From assembly GCA_021800745.1 (NCBI GenBank), contig JAJYYS010000044.1, positions 1 through 10,616 of the forward strand: DNA of 10,616 bases, read 5' to 3'. The position numbers were made by a program, and so were the translations under genes. Below are positions 1 to 9,100 of this stretch, piece after piece. How positions within the stretch are numbered: position 1 is the stretch's first letter; each line of letters starts with the position of its first letter. The notes below the pieces were generated by a model that did not search any database, had not been told where the DNA came from, and saw nothing but the letters and a program-made list of their open reading frames with translations. Source of the DNA: a bacterium. GTDB lineage: Bacteria; SZUA-79; Acidulodesulfobacterales; Acidulodesulfobacteraceae.

Positions 1-106
1 ATCGTGTTTCTTCAGATATTACCAATTTTAAAAAGGATTAAAATAAGTTAGGTCGGTTTTTTGAAATAAAATGATGTAATATGAAATGAAATGAAATATA
101 ATGAAT
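1..106. other. AT-rich 3' flank of uvrA, no certain gene
   Basis: This stretch follows the uvrA stop codon. It holds no strong stem followed by a T-run on either strand, so no terminator can be named. Positions 81-98 carry three tandem copies of the five-base unit ATGAA. On the plus strand one frame is open from position 3 to a TAA at 39-41 and would read RVSSDITNFKKD. That could be the tail of a gene converging on uvrA from the left, but thirteen codons are too few to support a call. Confidence 0.4.
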
Positions 107-2920
107 TTATTTGAAATCAGATAATCCCGATAGATATCCGCCGATAGACGAAGCCCCGTTAAGAGAAATCTCCTCCGGCGTTCCGCATGCGATTATTCTG
201 CCGCCGCCGTCGCCGCCTTCCGGTCCCATATCGATTATATAATCGGCCGATTTTATTACGTCTAAATTATGCTCTATGACTATGACGGTATTGCCTGCTT
301 CTACTAAAAGATTTAATATGTTTAAAAGTTTGCTTATATCGTCAAAATGAAGCCCTGTAGTAGGTTCGTCGAGTATATAAAGCGTTTTATACTGCCCCGG
401 CCTCGACAGCTCTTTTGAGAGTTTTATTCTTTGAGCCTCTCCTCCCGACAATGTAGTCGCAAGCTGTCCTAAATTTATATAATCGAGTCCCACGTCGATT
501 AAAAACTTTAGCTTATGCGCAAGAGCGGGAACCGCATCAAAAAATTCATAAGCTTCTTTTACGGTCATGTTTAATACGTCATAAATATTTTTATTCTTAT
601 ACGCAATTTCTAAAGTAGGTCTGTTATATCTTTTCCCCTTGCATACATCGCACATTACATAGACGTCCGGCATAAAAAGCATTTCTATTTTTTTTACCCC
701 GTCCCCGCTGCATGCCTCGCATCTGCCCCCTTTTACGTTAAAACTGAATCTGCCGGGGTCGTAGCCTCTTGCTCTTGCTTCTTTAGTTCCCGCAAAGATA
801 TCTCTTATAAGCGTAAATATTCCGGTATAAGTTGCCGGATTAGACCTCGGCGTTCTCCCTATGGGAGACTGGTCTATATTGACCACCCTGTCGAAATATT
901 TTACGTTTATTATATCTTCCGCCTCAAACTTTTTAAAATCGGATATATACCCGTTTTTATAAGCCGATATTGCCTGATAAAGCGTATCTATTATCAATGT
1001 GCTCTTTCCAGACCCTGATACGCCGGTTACGCATATAAAATTATTCAGCGGAATTTTAACGTCTATATTTTTCAGGTTATTCATTTTCGCGCCTCTTATT
1101 TCCAAATAACCGGATAAACTGCTCCTCCTGAAATCGGGCATATTTATTTTTAATTTTCCGGTTAAATATTTTCCGGTTAAGGAATCGGGGTTTTTCATAA
1201 TTTCATCCGGAGATCCCTGTGCCACTATATAGCCTCCGTTTTTACCGGCGCCCGGTCCCATATCGATTATATAGTCGGATTTAAGCATGGTAGCTTCGTC
1301 ATGCTCGACGACAATGAGAGTGTTGCCTTTATCACGCAAATCAAGAATCGTTTTAAGAAGCCGCTCGTTATCCCGCATATGCAGACCTATGCTCGGTTCG
1401 TCCATAACATATAAAACGCCGGTCAGGCCGGAGCCTATTTGCGAAGCAAGCCTTATTCTCTGCGACTCTCCTCCCGAAAGCGTTTGCGCCTGCCTTGAAA
1501 GAGTCAAATATTCAAGCCCTACATTGGTTAAAAATTGAAGCCTGTCTTTAACCTCGTTTAAAATTTTTGCGGCAATGCCTGATTCATAATCGCTTAAATT
1601 CAAATTTTTAAAAAAACTTAGGGTATCTTTAATGCTTAAATTTACAATTTCGGCTATATTGAGACCGCCTATCCTATAGCTTAGAGATTCCTTTTTCAGC
1701 CTGAAACCTCCGCACTCCGGGCATATCTGCTCGGTCCTAAATTTTTTAGGGTCGAGCAGATAATTTCCTTCCGCTATATTTCTTTCAAGCAGGGGTATGA
1801 CGCCTTCCCAGTATTTTAAATGGAACGATTTATCGTCGTTCATTACATCGTAAAATTTTATTTTTTCGCCGCCTGAGCCGTGTAATATCGCTTGCTTTAT
1901 ATCTTGGCTTAAATCTGCATAAGGTATATCCTGATCAAACCCGTAATGCGTAGATAAAGCATTTATAATTTGATTTTTATAAACCGGCGTAGAGTTTTTG
2001 AAAATAATTATCGCGTCTTCCTTCAGGGAAAGGTTCTTATCGGGGATAACAAGGTCTTCGTCGAAATATTCCTTGTAGCCCAATCCCCCGCATTCGGAAC
2101 AGGCGCCCTGCGGGCTGTTAAACGAAAAAACCGCGGGTTCCGGTTTGCCGTAACTTATATTGCAGTCCAAGCAAATCGAGTTTTCAGTCAATATCTCTTC
2201 TCTGTTTTCATATTTCAGCTTTAAAATACCTGAAGATAATTTTAAGGCAAGCTCTATGGAATCGAATAATCTTTTTTTGTTTTCTTCTTTTATGGTTAAC
2301 CTGTCGATAACCAAATCGATATTATGTTTCTTTTTTTTATCGAGATTAATAGGCTCATCCAAATTATATTCTTTGCCGTCGGCGTATATTCTATAAAATC
2401 CGTGCTTAAGATAGTCGTCGAACTTTGCCCTGAACTCGCCCTTCCTTCCTATGGCTACCGGCGACAAAACTATCAGTTTTTCCCCCGCTTTATTGGAATA
2501 AACGGATTCCACCATCTGATCTACGGTTTTAGGCTCTATTTTTTTGCCGCAATTGTAGCAGTAAGGAACTCCTATTCTCGCAAAGAGGACCCTGAGATAA
2601 TCATAAATTTCGGTAATAGTTCCTACGGTGGAACGCGGGTTTTTGCTGACGGATTTTTGTTCTATGGAAATAGCCGGCGAAAGTCCTTCTACCGAATCGA
2701 CATCGGGCTTATCCATCTGCTCCATAAATTGTCTTGCGTAGGAAGACAGAGATTCCAAATATCTTCTCTGCCCTTCCGCAAATATGGTGTCAAAAGCCAA
2801 AGAAGACTTGCCGGAGCCTGAAAGGCCGGTTATTACGACAAGTTTGTCTTTCGGAATTTCTAAGCTTATATTTTTTAAATTATGCTGCCTTGCCCCTTTG
2901 ATTATTATTTTCCTATCCAT
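107..2920 (-). CDS. uvrA: UvrA, excinuclease ABC subunit A
   Basis: Damage-sensing ATPase of nucleotide excision repair; in the known family it acts as a dimer that loads UvrB on damaged DNA in the cytoplasm. The 937 residues match the usual size (E. coli UvrA is about 940). Two ABC modules are visible in order. The first has a Walker A motif at 32-39 (GLSGSGKS), a zinc-finger CxxC pair at C250/C253 and C274/C277, signature LSGGE at 481-485 and Walker B ending in DEP at 507-509. The second has Walker A at 633-640 (GVSGSGKS), the C-terminal zinc finger C734/C737 and C757/C760, signature LSGGE at 824-828 and DEP at 851-853. Extra CxxC pairs sit at C121/C124 and C400/C403. The ATG start overlaps the end of pdxA by 16 bases and has its own ribosome binding site inside pdxA, so translation is probably coupled. 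All key motifs are intact; the call is secure. A UvrA2 paralogue is unlikely given the full set of standard elements. Confidence 0.98.
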   Translation of the reverse strand: MDRKIIIKGARQHNLKNISLEIPKDKLVVITGLSGSGKSSLAFDTIFAEGQRRYLESLSSYARQFMEQMDKPDVDSVEGLSPAISIEQKSVSKNPRSTVGTITEIYDYLRVLFARIGVPYCYNCGKKIEPKTVDQMVESVYSNKAGEKLIVLSPVAIGRKGEFRAKFDDYLKHGFYRIYADGKEYNLDEPINLDKKKKHNIDLVIDRLTIKEENKKRLFDSIELALKLSSGILKLKYENREEILTENSICLDCNISYGKPEPAVFSFNSPQGACSECGGLGYKEYFDEDLVIPDKNLSLKEDAIIIFKNSTPVYKNQIINALSTHYGFDQDIPYADLSQDIKQAILHGSGGEKIKFYDVMNDDKSFHLKYWEGVIPLLERNIAEGNYLLDPKKFRTEQICPECGGFRLKKESLSYRIGGLNIAEIVNLSIKDTLSFFKNLNLSDYESGIAAKILNEVKDRLQFLTNVGLEYLTLSRQAQTLSGGESQRIRLASQIGSGLTGVLYVMDEPSIGLHMRDNERLLKTILDLRDKGNTLIVVEHDEATMLKSDYIIDMGPGAGKNGGYIVAQGSPDEIMKNPDSLTGKYLTGKLKINMPDFRRSSLSGYLEIRGAKMNNLKNIDVKIPLNNFICVTGVSGSGKSTLIIDTLYQAISAYKNGYISDFKKFEAEDIINVKYFDRVVNIDQSPIGRTPRSNPATYTGIFTLIRDIFAGTKEARARGYDPGRFSFNVKGGRCEACSGDGVKKIEMLFMPDVYVMCDVCKGKRYNRPTLEIAYKNKNIYDVLNMTVKEAYEFFDAVPALAHKLKFLIDVGLDYINLGQLATTLSGGEAQRIKLSKELSRPGQYKTLYILDEPTTGLHFDDISKLLNILNLLVEAGNTVIVIEHNLDVIKSADYIIDMGPEGGDGGGRIIACGTPEEISLNGASSIGGYLSGLSDFK

Positions 2921-3933
2921 TTATTTCTGTTCTCCGATATCTTGCGGACTAATTTTATCGATTCCACCATACTGCCGTAATCCGCCGTATTGTTACCCGC
3001 AATATCATAAGCGGTCCCATGCACGGGAGACGTTCTTATAATTTTGAGACCTGCGGTAACGTTAACCCCTTTATTAAAAGAAAGAAGTTTAAACGGTATC
3101 AGCGCCTGGTCATGATACATAGAAACTATTAGGTCGAAATCTTTATATCTTTTCGCAAAAAAGCTGTCCGCCGGAAAAGGACCTTCTATATTTTCGTTTT
3201 TATTTTGAAATTCTTCGACGACCGGCGTTATAAAGTCTTTTTCCTCATTACCTATTCTGCCGTTTTCTCCGGCGTGAGGATTTAAACCTAATACCGCAAC
3301 GCGCGGATTTTCTTTTCCGAAATCGGTTTTTATCCAGTCGAGCGAAATATTTATGATTTTCCTTAATAAATCTTTTGTTATTTTAACGGGAACGCTTGAT
3401 AACGGAATGTGAATAGTCGCAAGAACGGTTATTATTTTTTTTGAATAAAACAGCATAACGAAATCGTCGGACCCCGTTAAATATCCTAACAGCTCGGTAT
3501 GCCCTCCAAACCTTGCCCCTCCCTTAAGCATCATATCTTTATTAATAGGGGCGGTCGCGAAACCGCATATTTTGCCGTTTAGAGAAAAATTTACCGCCGT
3601 TTCTATATACCGTTCGACGTCTTTTGCGTATTCATGGTTAACTGCCCCTAATCTAACGGAACCGTAAGACTTCGAAGATAAATTTATTACGTTAATTTTT
3701 CCGTTTTTATACGATGTTTTAAGAGGCGATTCCGGCCTGATTAAATTCAGCGGGGTGTTTGTTTTTATTATCTTTTTTGAAACGTTGCCTATATGCTCGA
3801 AAGAGCCGAAAATAATCGGTTTAACGCGTCCATTTTTCCCGGCAAAATACTCGGACGACTTTATTGCGATCTCCGGCCCTACGCCGCCGGGGTCTCCCAT
3901 TGTAATGCCTATGAAACAGTTTTCCTTAACCAA
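2905..3933 (-). CDS. pdxA: PdxA, 4-hydroxythreonine-4-phosphate dehydrogenase
   Basis: NAD-dependent oxidation of 4-phosphohydroxy-L-threonine in the DXP-dependent route to pyridoxal 5'-phosphate; cytoplasmic. The 342 residues are close to E. coli PdxA (about 329). The N-terminal motif [12 protein letters not shown] (11-22) is diagnostic, and the three metal-binding histidines known for the family are present: H145 in GGHTE, H220 in LNPHAGE and H274 in MYHDQ, followed by TSPVHGTA at 301-308. The start is TTG. An in-frame stop lies only a few codons upstream, the next Met is inside the conserved TMGDP strand, and starting at TTG places that motif as in E. coli. No Shine-Dalgarno sequence precedes it; the 17 bases after the surA-like stop are almost pure A/T, so coupled re-initiation is likely. 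The related 4-phospho-D-threonate dehydrogenase (PdxA2) is a possible alternative but normally sits beside a YgbK-type kinase, absent here; surA-pdxA linkage favours PdxA. Confidence 0.94.
   Translation of the reverse strand: MVKENCFIGITMGDPGGVGPEIAIKSSEYFAGKNGRVKPIIFGSFEHIGNVSKKIIKTNTPLNLIRPESPLKTSYKNGKINVINLSSKSYGSVRLGAVNHEYAKDVERYIETAVNFSLNGKICGFATAPINKDMMLKGGARFGGHTELLGYLTGSDDFVMLFYSKKIITVLATIHIPLSSVPVKITKDLLRKIINISLDWIKTDFGKENPRVAVLGLNPHAGENGRIGNEEKDFITPVVEEFQNKNENIEGPFPADSFFAKRYKDFDLIVSMYHDQALIPFKLLSFNKGVNVTAGLKIIRTSPVHGTAYDIAGNNTADYGSMVESIKLVRKISENRNKWIGK
2930..2935 (-). promoter_or_regulatory. Ribosome binding site of uvrA, inside pdxA
   Basis: On the minus strand GGAGAA lies nine bases before the uvrA ATG, within the last codons of pdxA. 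It supports the overlapping start and independent or coupled initiation of uvrA. Confidence 0.7.
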
Positions 3934-3950
3934 TTTAAATTTTTATTTTA

Positions 3951-4964
3951 TTATGCCGCAATCAATATCTTGACGTAAGACCTTTTTCTTGCCTTTTTTA
4001 AAATTTTTTCAAGGTATTTGTTGGTTTTATATTTTTCTAAAATAGAAAATATTTCAGGTCTTGCCTGTTTAAAGGTTTTAAAAGACCCCGTTTTTTTTCC
4101 GACGGATTTTAATACCGCGTAACCGAATTTGGTTCTTATAACGCCGCTGACTTCTCCGACATGTAGTTTAAAAGCCGTGTCCGAAAAATTGGGGGACAGT
4201 TTATTTTTATAAATATAACCTATTCTTCCGCCGTTTTTTTCCGAAGGGTCTTCGGAATACTCTCTTGCCAGAGCCGAAAAACTTTTATTTCCGGCTATAG
4301 CCGTCTCTCTAATCTTAGACATTCTTTTATATATTTCTTCCTTTAATTTCTTATTTGCATTTGAAGGAACGGCCAAAAATATAAGTTTCAAATCAACCTT
4401 GGGCTCACCCCTGAATTCTTCTATGTTTTTTTTATAATAATCTACCAACTGCCGTTTAGTTATAACCATCTTATTACCGTAAACTTTTCTTAAAAGCTCT
4501 ACTTCCATAAAGTGGCTTTTAACCTGCTTTATATAGGCTTCCTTGCTGATGCCTCTTTTAGCGAGAAAATTGAAAAATTGGCTTACCGTAAAATTGTTTG
4601 CAAGCGCCACGGCTTTAATGTATGCGTTTAATTGTTTCGGGGAGATATATATAGCGGCTTTCTCCTCTTCCTGCTTGATTAAAATATTGTCCACCAAAAT
4701 ATTTAGAACGCCTTTAGTTTTGGACATCGTCGCAGAATCCGACTGAGTAAAAATTCCCTGCGATGCTTCGTTCTGCATCTGTTCATAATCTTCGAACGCC
4801 TGTCTGTTGAATTTTGCAAATTCATACAAAGTTATAGGAGTTTTATTGACTACGGCGATTACCTGGTCTATTATTACGGCATCCGCATTTTTTAAGCCTG
4901 CGGAAAATAAAATAACCGCAATTATAAATATCGAAATCCCTGTCTTTTTTATTGTGTTTATCAT
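3951..4964 (-). CDS. SurA-like periplasmic parvulin-family chaperone
   Basis: A 337-residue exported protein with one PpiC/parvulin domain. Residues 1-29 form a signal peptide: KK at 6-7, hydrophobic run 9-24, and a probable signal peptidase I site after ADA (27-29). The mature protein opens with the SurA-type N-terminal chaperone segment (IDQVIAVVN, 32-40), continues with the helical SurA_N region to about 180, then the parvulin fold at roughly 188-292 (YSEDP at 236-240, GGRIGY at 245-250) and a basic C-terminal helix. In the family such proteins escort unfolded outer-membrane proteins through the periplasm. E. coli SurA is longer because it has two parvulin domains. The histidines normally found in the first and last strands are replaced by L194 and A283, so isomerase activity is doubtful. 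It lies directly before pdxA, as surA does in E. coli. I leave the symbol blank because two SurA relatives sit side by side and orthology cannot be assigned here. Confidence 0.85.
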   Translation of the reverse strand: MINTIKKTGISIFIIAVILFSAGLKNADAVIIDQVIAVVNKTPITLYEFAKFNRQAFEDYEQMQNEASQGIFTQSDSATMSKTKGVLNILVDNILIKQEEEKAAIYISPKQLNAYIKAVALANNFTVSQFFNFLAKRGISKEAYIKQVKSHFMEVELLRKVYGNKMVITKRQLVDYYKKNIEEFRGEPKVDLKLIFLAVPSNANKKLKEEIYKRMSKIRETAIAGNKSFSALAREYSEDPSEKNGGRIGYIYKNKLSPNFSDTAFKLHVGEVSGVIRTKFGYAVLKSVGKKTGSFKTFKQARPEIFSILEKYKTNKYLEKILKKARKRSYVKILIAA

Positions 4965-4993
4965 AAGTAAATCTTATTTTTCCGCTTTAGCAT

Positions 4994-5012
4994 ACAAACG
5001 CATGCCGTTTGT
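4994..5012. repeat. Short inverted repeat upstream of the SurA-like gene
   Basis: ACAAACG, five-base spacer, CGTTTGT: a perfect 7-bp dyad about 30 bases before the start codon on the minus strand. It could be a leader hairpin or a protein-binding dyad. No T-run follows it, so it is not a terminator. Confidence 0.35.
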
Positions 5013-5039
5013 GTTCCCTGTCTGCATAATTCGAAATTT

Positions 5040-5082
5040 TATCTCAGGATGAATCGGTATTTAGACGGCCCATCCTGAGATA
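5040..5082. repeat. 12-bp inverted repeat forming a hairpin
   Basis: Arms TATCTCAGGATG (5040-5051) and CATCCTGAGATA (5071-5082) are perfectly complementary with a 19-base loop. On the minus strand the stem is followed by AAATTTCG, and on the plus strand by an A/T mixture, so neither side has the T-run of an intrinsic terminator. The CATCCTGAG core resembles palindromic intergenic repeats common in bacterial genomes, so it may be a second dispersed repeat family or a structure that stabilises the upstream mRNA end. Confidence 0.6.
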
Positions 5083-5105
5083 TTTAATTAATATTTTCAG
5101 TACAC

Positions 5106-5133
5106 AGATTGGTTAGCTGCGCTCGCAATAACG
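5106..5133. repeat. Dispersed GCGCTCGCAAT-type repeat, copy 1
   Basis: Begins with the 13 bases AGATTGGTTAGCT, identical to 9430-9442, and continues into GCGCTCGCAATAACG, matching the core of the copies in the mfd-ppdK gap. It lies nine bases after the lipoprotein gene stop codon in the direction of transcription. Confidence 0.65.
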
Positions 5134-5141
5134 AATTTAAT

Positions 5142-6074
5142 TTATCCCTGCTTCTTGCCCGTTACCGGAGCCGGAACCGTCTTCTGCGCCGGAATGTTCG
5201 GATTTACGCCCGAATTTGCAACCGGTAAATTGTTATAAAAATACTTTACTTTGGATTTTTTTCTTAAATTTTTTACAAAAGCCTTTAAAATTTTTGAAGC
5301 TTCTTTTTGTTTCATCATCATAACTATTTCCCCTTTGATAGCGGAAAAAGGCTTAGGTTTGCCGGTTACGACGTTATTTAATTTTATTATGTCGAAATGG
5401 CTGCCTACTTTAACTATTTTTGAAATACCGCCTACTTTTGGAATACTGAATGCGGCATTATTAAATGCTGGGGTTGTTTCCTGAAATTTTATCCAGCCGA
5501 GGACTCCGCCGTTTTTTCCGTTAGGGGCGGTGGAATATTTTTGAGCCGCCGCGGCGAAAGGTTTGCCGCCTGCCAGCATTTTGTAAACAATCTGCGCCTG
5601 CTTCGGCGAATTCAGTTGTATATAGCTTACGTTAATTTTAGAGGGCAGATTAAACGACAGATAGTGCTTTTTGTAATACGCTTTAGCGTCCGCATCGGTA
5701 ACCTTAACTTTGTTTGCCACCTCTTTATGCAATAAAAGCTGGACCAGCAGTCCCTTTCTAAAATCAGAAACCTGCGATTTATAAGACTTGGATTTATTTA
5801 CTCCTTCTTTTAAGGCTTCATTGACTAAAATTTGCCTGTCCACGAGACTCTTAAGCAGCCTTTTCTCGCCTGCAGGCGTTTCGAGATACGACCTCAAGGC
5901 GGGCGGAAATTTAGACATTTCCTGTGTAAACTTAGCCGCGGTAATATTTTTTCCGTTAACCGTCGCTATGACCTTGGAAGATGCGGACTGTTTTTTCGCG
6001 CATCCGTATAAACCCATCGATATAACAATGGAGAATAAGGCGATTAATAAAATCGAACCTTTAAACTTTTTCAT
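5142..6074 (-). CDS. PpiC/parvulin-family lipoprotein (PrsA/SurA-like foldase)
   Basis: A 310-residue predicted lipoprotein. The N-terminus has KK at 2-3, a hydrophobic segment 8-22 and a lipobox LYGC with lipidated C25; the residue after Cys is Ala, not Asp, which by the known Lol rule would favour the outer membrane if that pathway exists here. Next come a SurA_N-like strand (VIATVNGKNIT, 35-45), a helical chaperone region to about 140, a parvulin domain at roughly 145-236 (GGVLGW at 189-194) and a Pro-rich tail (about 284-310). It most likely assists folding of exported proteins together with the SurA-like neighbour. The two usual parvulin histidines are replaced by Y151 and D228 (H226 is near the second position), so it may act as a chaperone rather than an isomerase. 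The ATG is supported by a strong ribosome binding site. It lies 49 bases after mfd, probably in the same transcript. Family assignment is firm; exact role is inferred. Confidence 0.85.
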   Translation of the reverse strand: MKKFKGSILLIALFSIVISMGLYGCAKKQSASSKVIATVNGKNITAAKFTQEMSKFPPALRSYLETPAGEKRLLKSLVDRQILVNEALKEGVNKSKSYKSQVSDFRKGLLVQLLLHKEVANKVKVTDADAKAYYKKHYLSFNLPSKINVSYIQLNSPKQAQIVYKMLAGGKPFAAAAQKYSTAPNGKNGGVLGWIKFQETTPAFNNAAFSIPKVGGISKIVKVGSHFDIIKLNNVVTGKPKPFSAIKGEIVMMMKQKEASKILKAFVKNLRKKSKVKYFYNNLPVANSGVNPNIPAQKTVPAPVTGKKQG

Positions 6075-6078
6075 TTTT

Positions 6079-6084
6079 CCCCTC
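6079..6084 (-). promoter_or_regulatory. Strong ribosome binding site of the lipoprotein foldase
   Basis: On the minus strand GAGGGG is followed by AAAA and the ATG at 6074. It is the clearest Shine-Dalgarno sequence in the window and fixes the lipoprotein start. Confidence 0.75.
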
Positions 6085-6123
6085 TTAATACATAAAAGTT
6101 AAAATTAAATATACAAATTATCT

Positions 6124-9100
6124 TTAAATATTAACATAGCTATATAAACGTTGCAAGATAATTTTAGCCTCTTCCAATTTATCAGGGCTTAAAACCTCTT
6201 TCTTTAATCTGATTTTTATTTTAAACTCCCCTATAAAGTTAAATATATATATCGACGAAAATTCTTTATCGTTTACCAATTTAACCAGCGCTTCAAAAAC
6301 CGTGCCCGCCGATTCATGAAATTCCAATATAAATTCTTTTTCTTTTATTTCAAGAAACCGGACTTTTGAGTTTTTCATATAGCTCTTTAGTTCGGTTATC
6401 TTTAAAAGATTTTCGACGGGAGTTTCAATTTTTCCAAATCTGTCTTTAAGTTCGGCTCTTATTTTATCCACATCGCTCAGGCTGTTGCAATTAGAAAGTT
6501 TTCTATATACGGACATCTTGGTTTTCCCTTCGCTTATGTAGGAATCGGGGATATTCGCCGATAAATTTATCTTTACTTCGGGAGTGATTTGGGGAGGTAA
6601 AACGACACCCTGTATTTTTTCTACCTCTTCTTTCAGCATCTGCATACACATTTCAAGCCCTACGGCATTTATATGTCCCGATTGCGCTCCTCCGAGAATA
6701 TTTCCCGCCCCTCTTATTTCCAAATCCGCCATTGCGAGTTTAAAGCCCGAACTGAGTTCGCTGTAATCTTTAATCGCATTAAGCCTTTTTCTTTGTTCGG
6801 CGCTTAAATTTTCATTATTCGTCCCGAGGACAAGCAGGCAGTATGCCTGTATATGCGATCTCCCGACTCTTCCTCTGAGCTGATACAGCTGACTAAGACC
6901 GAATTGTTCGGCATTATTTATAATAATCGTATTTACGTTGGGGTTATCCAGTCCAGATTCTATTATGGCAGTCGAAAGAAGCATATCGTAACCTTTATTG
7001 TAGAATATATGCATAATATCCATAATTTTCTCGGAATCCAGCCGTCCGTGAACGACTCCGATTCTTATATCGGGCATTATTTTTTTAAGCCTGTTATGAA
7101 CCGAATCTAAGTGCGATATCCTATTGTCGATAAAATAAACCTGTCCTCCTCTGTTCAATTCTTTAAAAACCGCGTCTTTTATAATCCCGTCTTCATATAA
7201 CTCTATGCCCGTAATAACGTTTTTCCTGCCGGAAGGCGGGGTGCTTATAATGCTTAGATCTCTTATTCCCGACATTGAAAGATACAGCGTCCTTGGTATA
7301 GGGGTTGCGCTCATGGCGAGCACGTCTATGGAGTATCTTATTTTTTTTATTTTTTCCTTTTGGAGCGCGCCGAATTTTTGCTCTTCGTCTATAATCAAAA
7401 GGCCTATATCATTGTATGCTATCTTTTCGGATAACAGTTTATGCGTCCCTATTATTACGTCTATGCCCCCGTCTTTAATCTCTTTAATTATCCCTTTTTC
7501 TTCGTTTTTTTTAATAAACCTTGAAATACACGCTACTTTTATGGGATATTTTTCAAATCTTTTTTTAAAATTATTGTAATGCTGATCTACTAAAAGAGTA
7601 GTGGGGGCTATTAAGGCAACCTGCTTTCCGTCCATTGCCGCTTTAAAAGCGGCTCTTATTGCAACTTCCGTTTTTCCGAATCCTACGTCCCCGCATATCA
7701 ACCTGTCCATAGGCTTATTGCCGCGCATATCCGACAGAACTTCTTTTATGGCCTTGGACTGGTCGTCTGTTTCTTCAAATTCGAAACTTTCTTCGAATTC
7801 CCTGTATTCTTCATTTTCTTCGGAAAATGCAAATCCCCTTTCCGTCATTCTCTTGGCATACAAAACTTTTAAATCTTCGGCTATCTCTTCAACCTTCTTT
7901 TTCGCCTTTATTTTTGCTTTTTCCCACGATTTGTTTCCGAGCCTGCTCAATGCCGGAGAATTTTCTTCGGAAGAAGCGATATATTTGTGGAGCAGATATA
8001 TTTTATCGGCGGGAACAAAAAGCTTATCGCCGCCTTCAAAAATAAGGGCAAAATAATCGGATGAAATGCCGTTAAGCGTAATGTTTTTTATTTCGTTGAA
8101 TTTTGCTATCCCGAATTCATCGTGAACTACGAAATCGCCCGGATTAAGCTCCTCTATGCTTTTAAAGTAATCTGCGCCGGACGCTCCGCGCCCTGATTCC
8201 CGCGCTAAATCCACATGTTCTCTGAAAAGCTCTTCGTCTTTAATTATAAAGAGTTTATGCTTCTTAGATATCATGCCGGAGGAAATATCTCCGGTCGAGA
8301 TTTGAAACCTGTCTCCCGCCTTCTCCTCGTCTAAATCTATAGACCCGAAAATCGTTTTCAGCCTGTCTTTATGAATCTCATTTTTTGACGCTATTATTAT
8401 CCGGTATCCTTTTTCGATAAGATTAATGAAAATTTTCTTAATTAAAGCTAAATTTAATTTTCCGTCTTTATATTTTAGTTTTGCTATAAAATCGATATTT
8501 CCGGATTCTATGGCTGAAGATAAGCGTCCTATCGGATTATCCGAATTTTTGACGCCGTAATATATTGCAGATTTTTTATAATTATAATAATAAAATTTAT
8601 CTAAATTATTTAAGGAAAGGTTAAAAATATTTCTATTAAGCGCATCGCGGTTTAACGTATCTAAGAGTTCGGTTTCTGGTTCTTCTATATATAAAACCGG
8701 ATTTTCCAATACATCTATAATATTAAGCTTTTTTTCGTAATAATCCGACTTAACCGGAAATACCGCAAAACCGTCTATGCTTTTAAAGCTTACCTGCGTG
8801 TTTAAATCGAAATATCTTATATCTTCGACGGTTTCGTCAAAAAAATCTATCCTTGCTGGATATGGTCCGTCTCCGTTAAATATGTCGATGATGCCCCCTC
8901 TGACGGCAAATTCGTTTTCGTTCTCTATCTGAGTTGTTTTCTCATAGCCGTAAGAAATTAATGTCCGTATAAGGTTTTCCCTGGAAATATCCAATCCTTT
9001 CTTGATATGTATAAAAGAATTTAAAAGACTGCCCGGCTCGGGGACTTTAGAAAAAAAAGAAAGGGGGGTCAGGATTACGACGGCATTATTATCGCGTTTT

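Larger units (their letters stand above)
4965..5141. other. Gap with two inverted repeats and one dispersed repeat copy
   Basis: A 177-base gap between the lipoprotein foldase and the SurA-like gene. No small gene is evident. From right to left it contains a repeat copy (5106-5133), a 12-bp inverted repeat (5040-5082) and a short 7-bp inverted repeat ACAAACG/CGTTTGT (4994-5012) about 30 bases before the SurA-like ATG. Upstream of that ATG there is only a weak purine stretch (GCGGAAAAAT) as ribosome binding site. This is the longest gap between mfd and uvrA and so the likeliest place for an internal promoter or mRNA processing, but I see no convincing -35/-10 pair. Confidence 0.5.

Noticed and set aside
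1..41. C-terminal end of a convergent plus-strand gene
   Set aside because: Only thirteen codons are visible before a stop; in AT-rich sequence this cannot be told from chance.
81..98. Phase-variable simple repeat
   Set aside because: Three copies of a five-base unit downstream of uvrA, outside any visible coding or promoter region, are too few to suggest slippage control.
2324..2821. Plus-strand open frame of 165 codons opposite uvrA
   Set aside because: It lies wholly within the strongly conserved uvrA coding region, its translation shows no recognisable motif, and it is best explained as a shadow frame.
5040..5082. Intrinsic terminator for the lipoprotein gene
   Set aside because: The stem is good, but neither strand has a T-run directly after it and the loop is long (19 bases).
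7601..8056. Plus-strand open frame of 151 codons opposite mfd
   Set aside because: It is antisense to the Mfd helicase and polymerase-binding region, with serine-rich low-information translation typical of a shadow frame.
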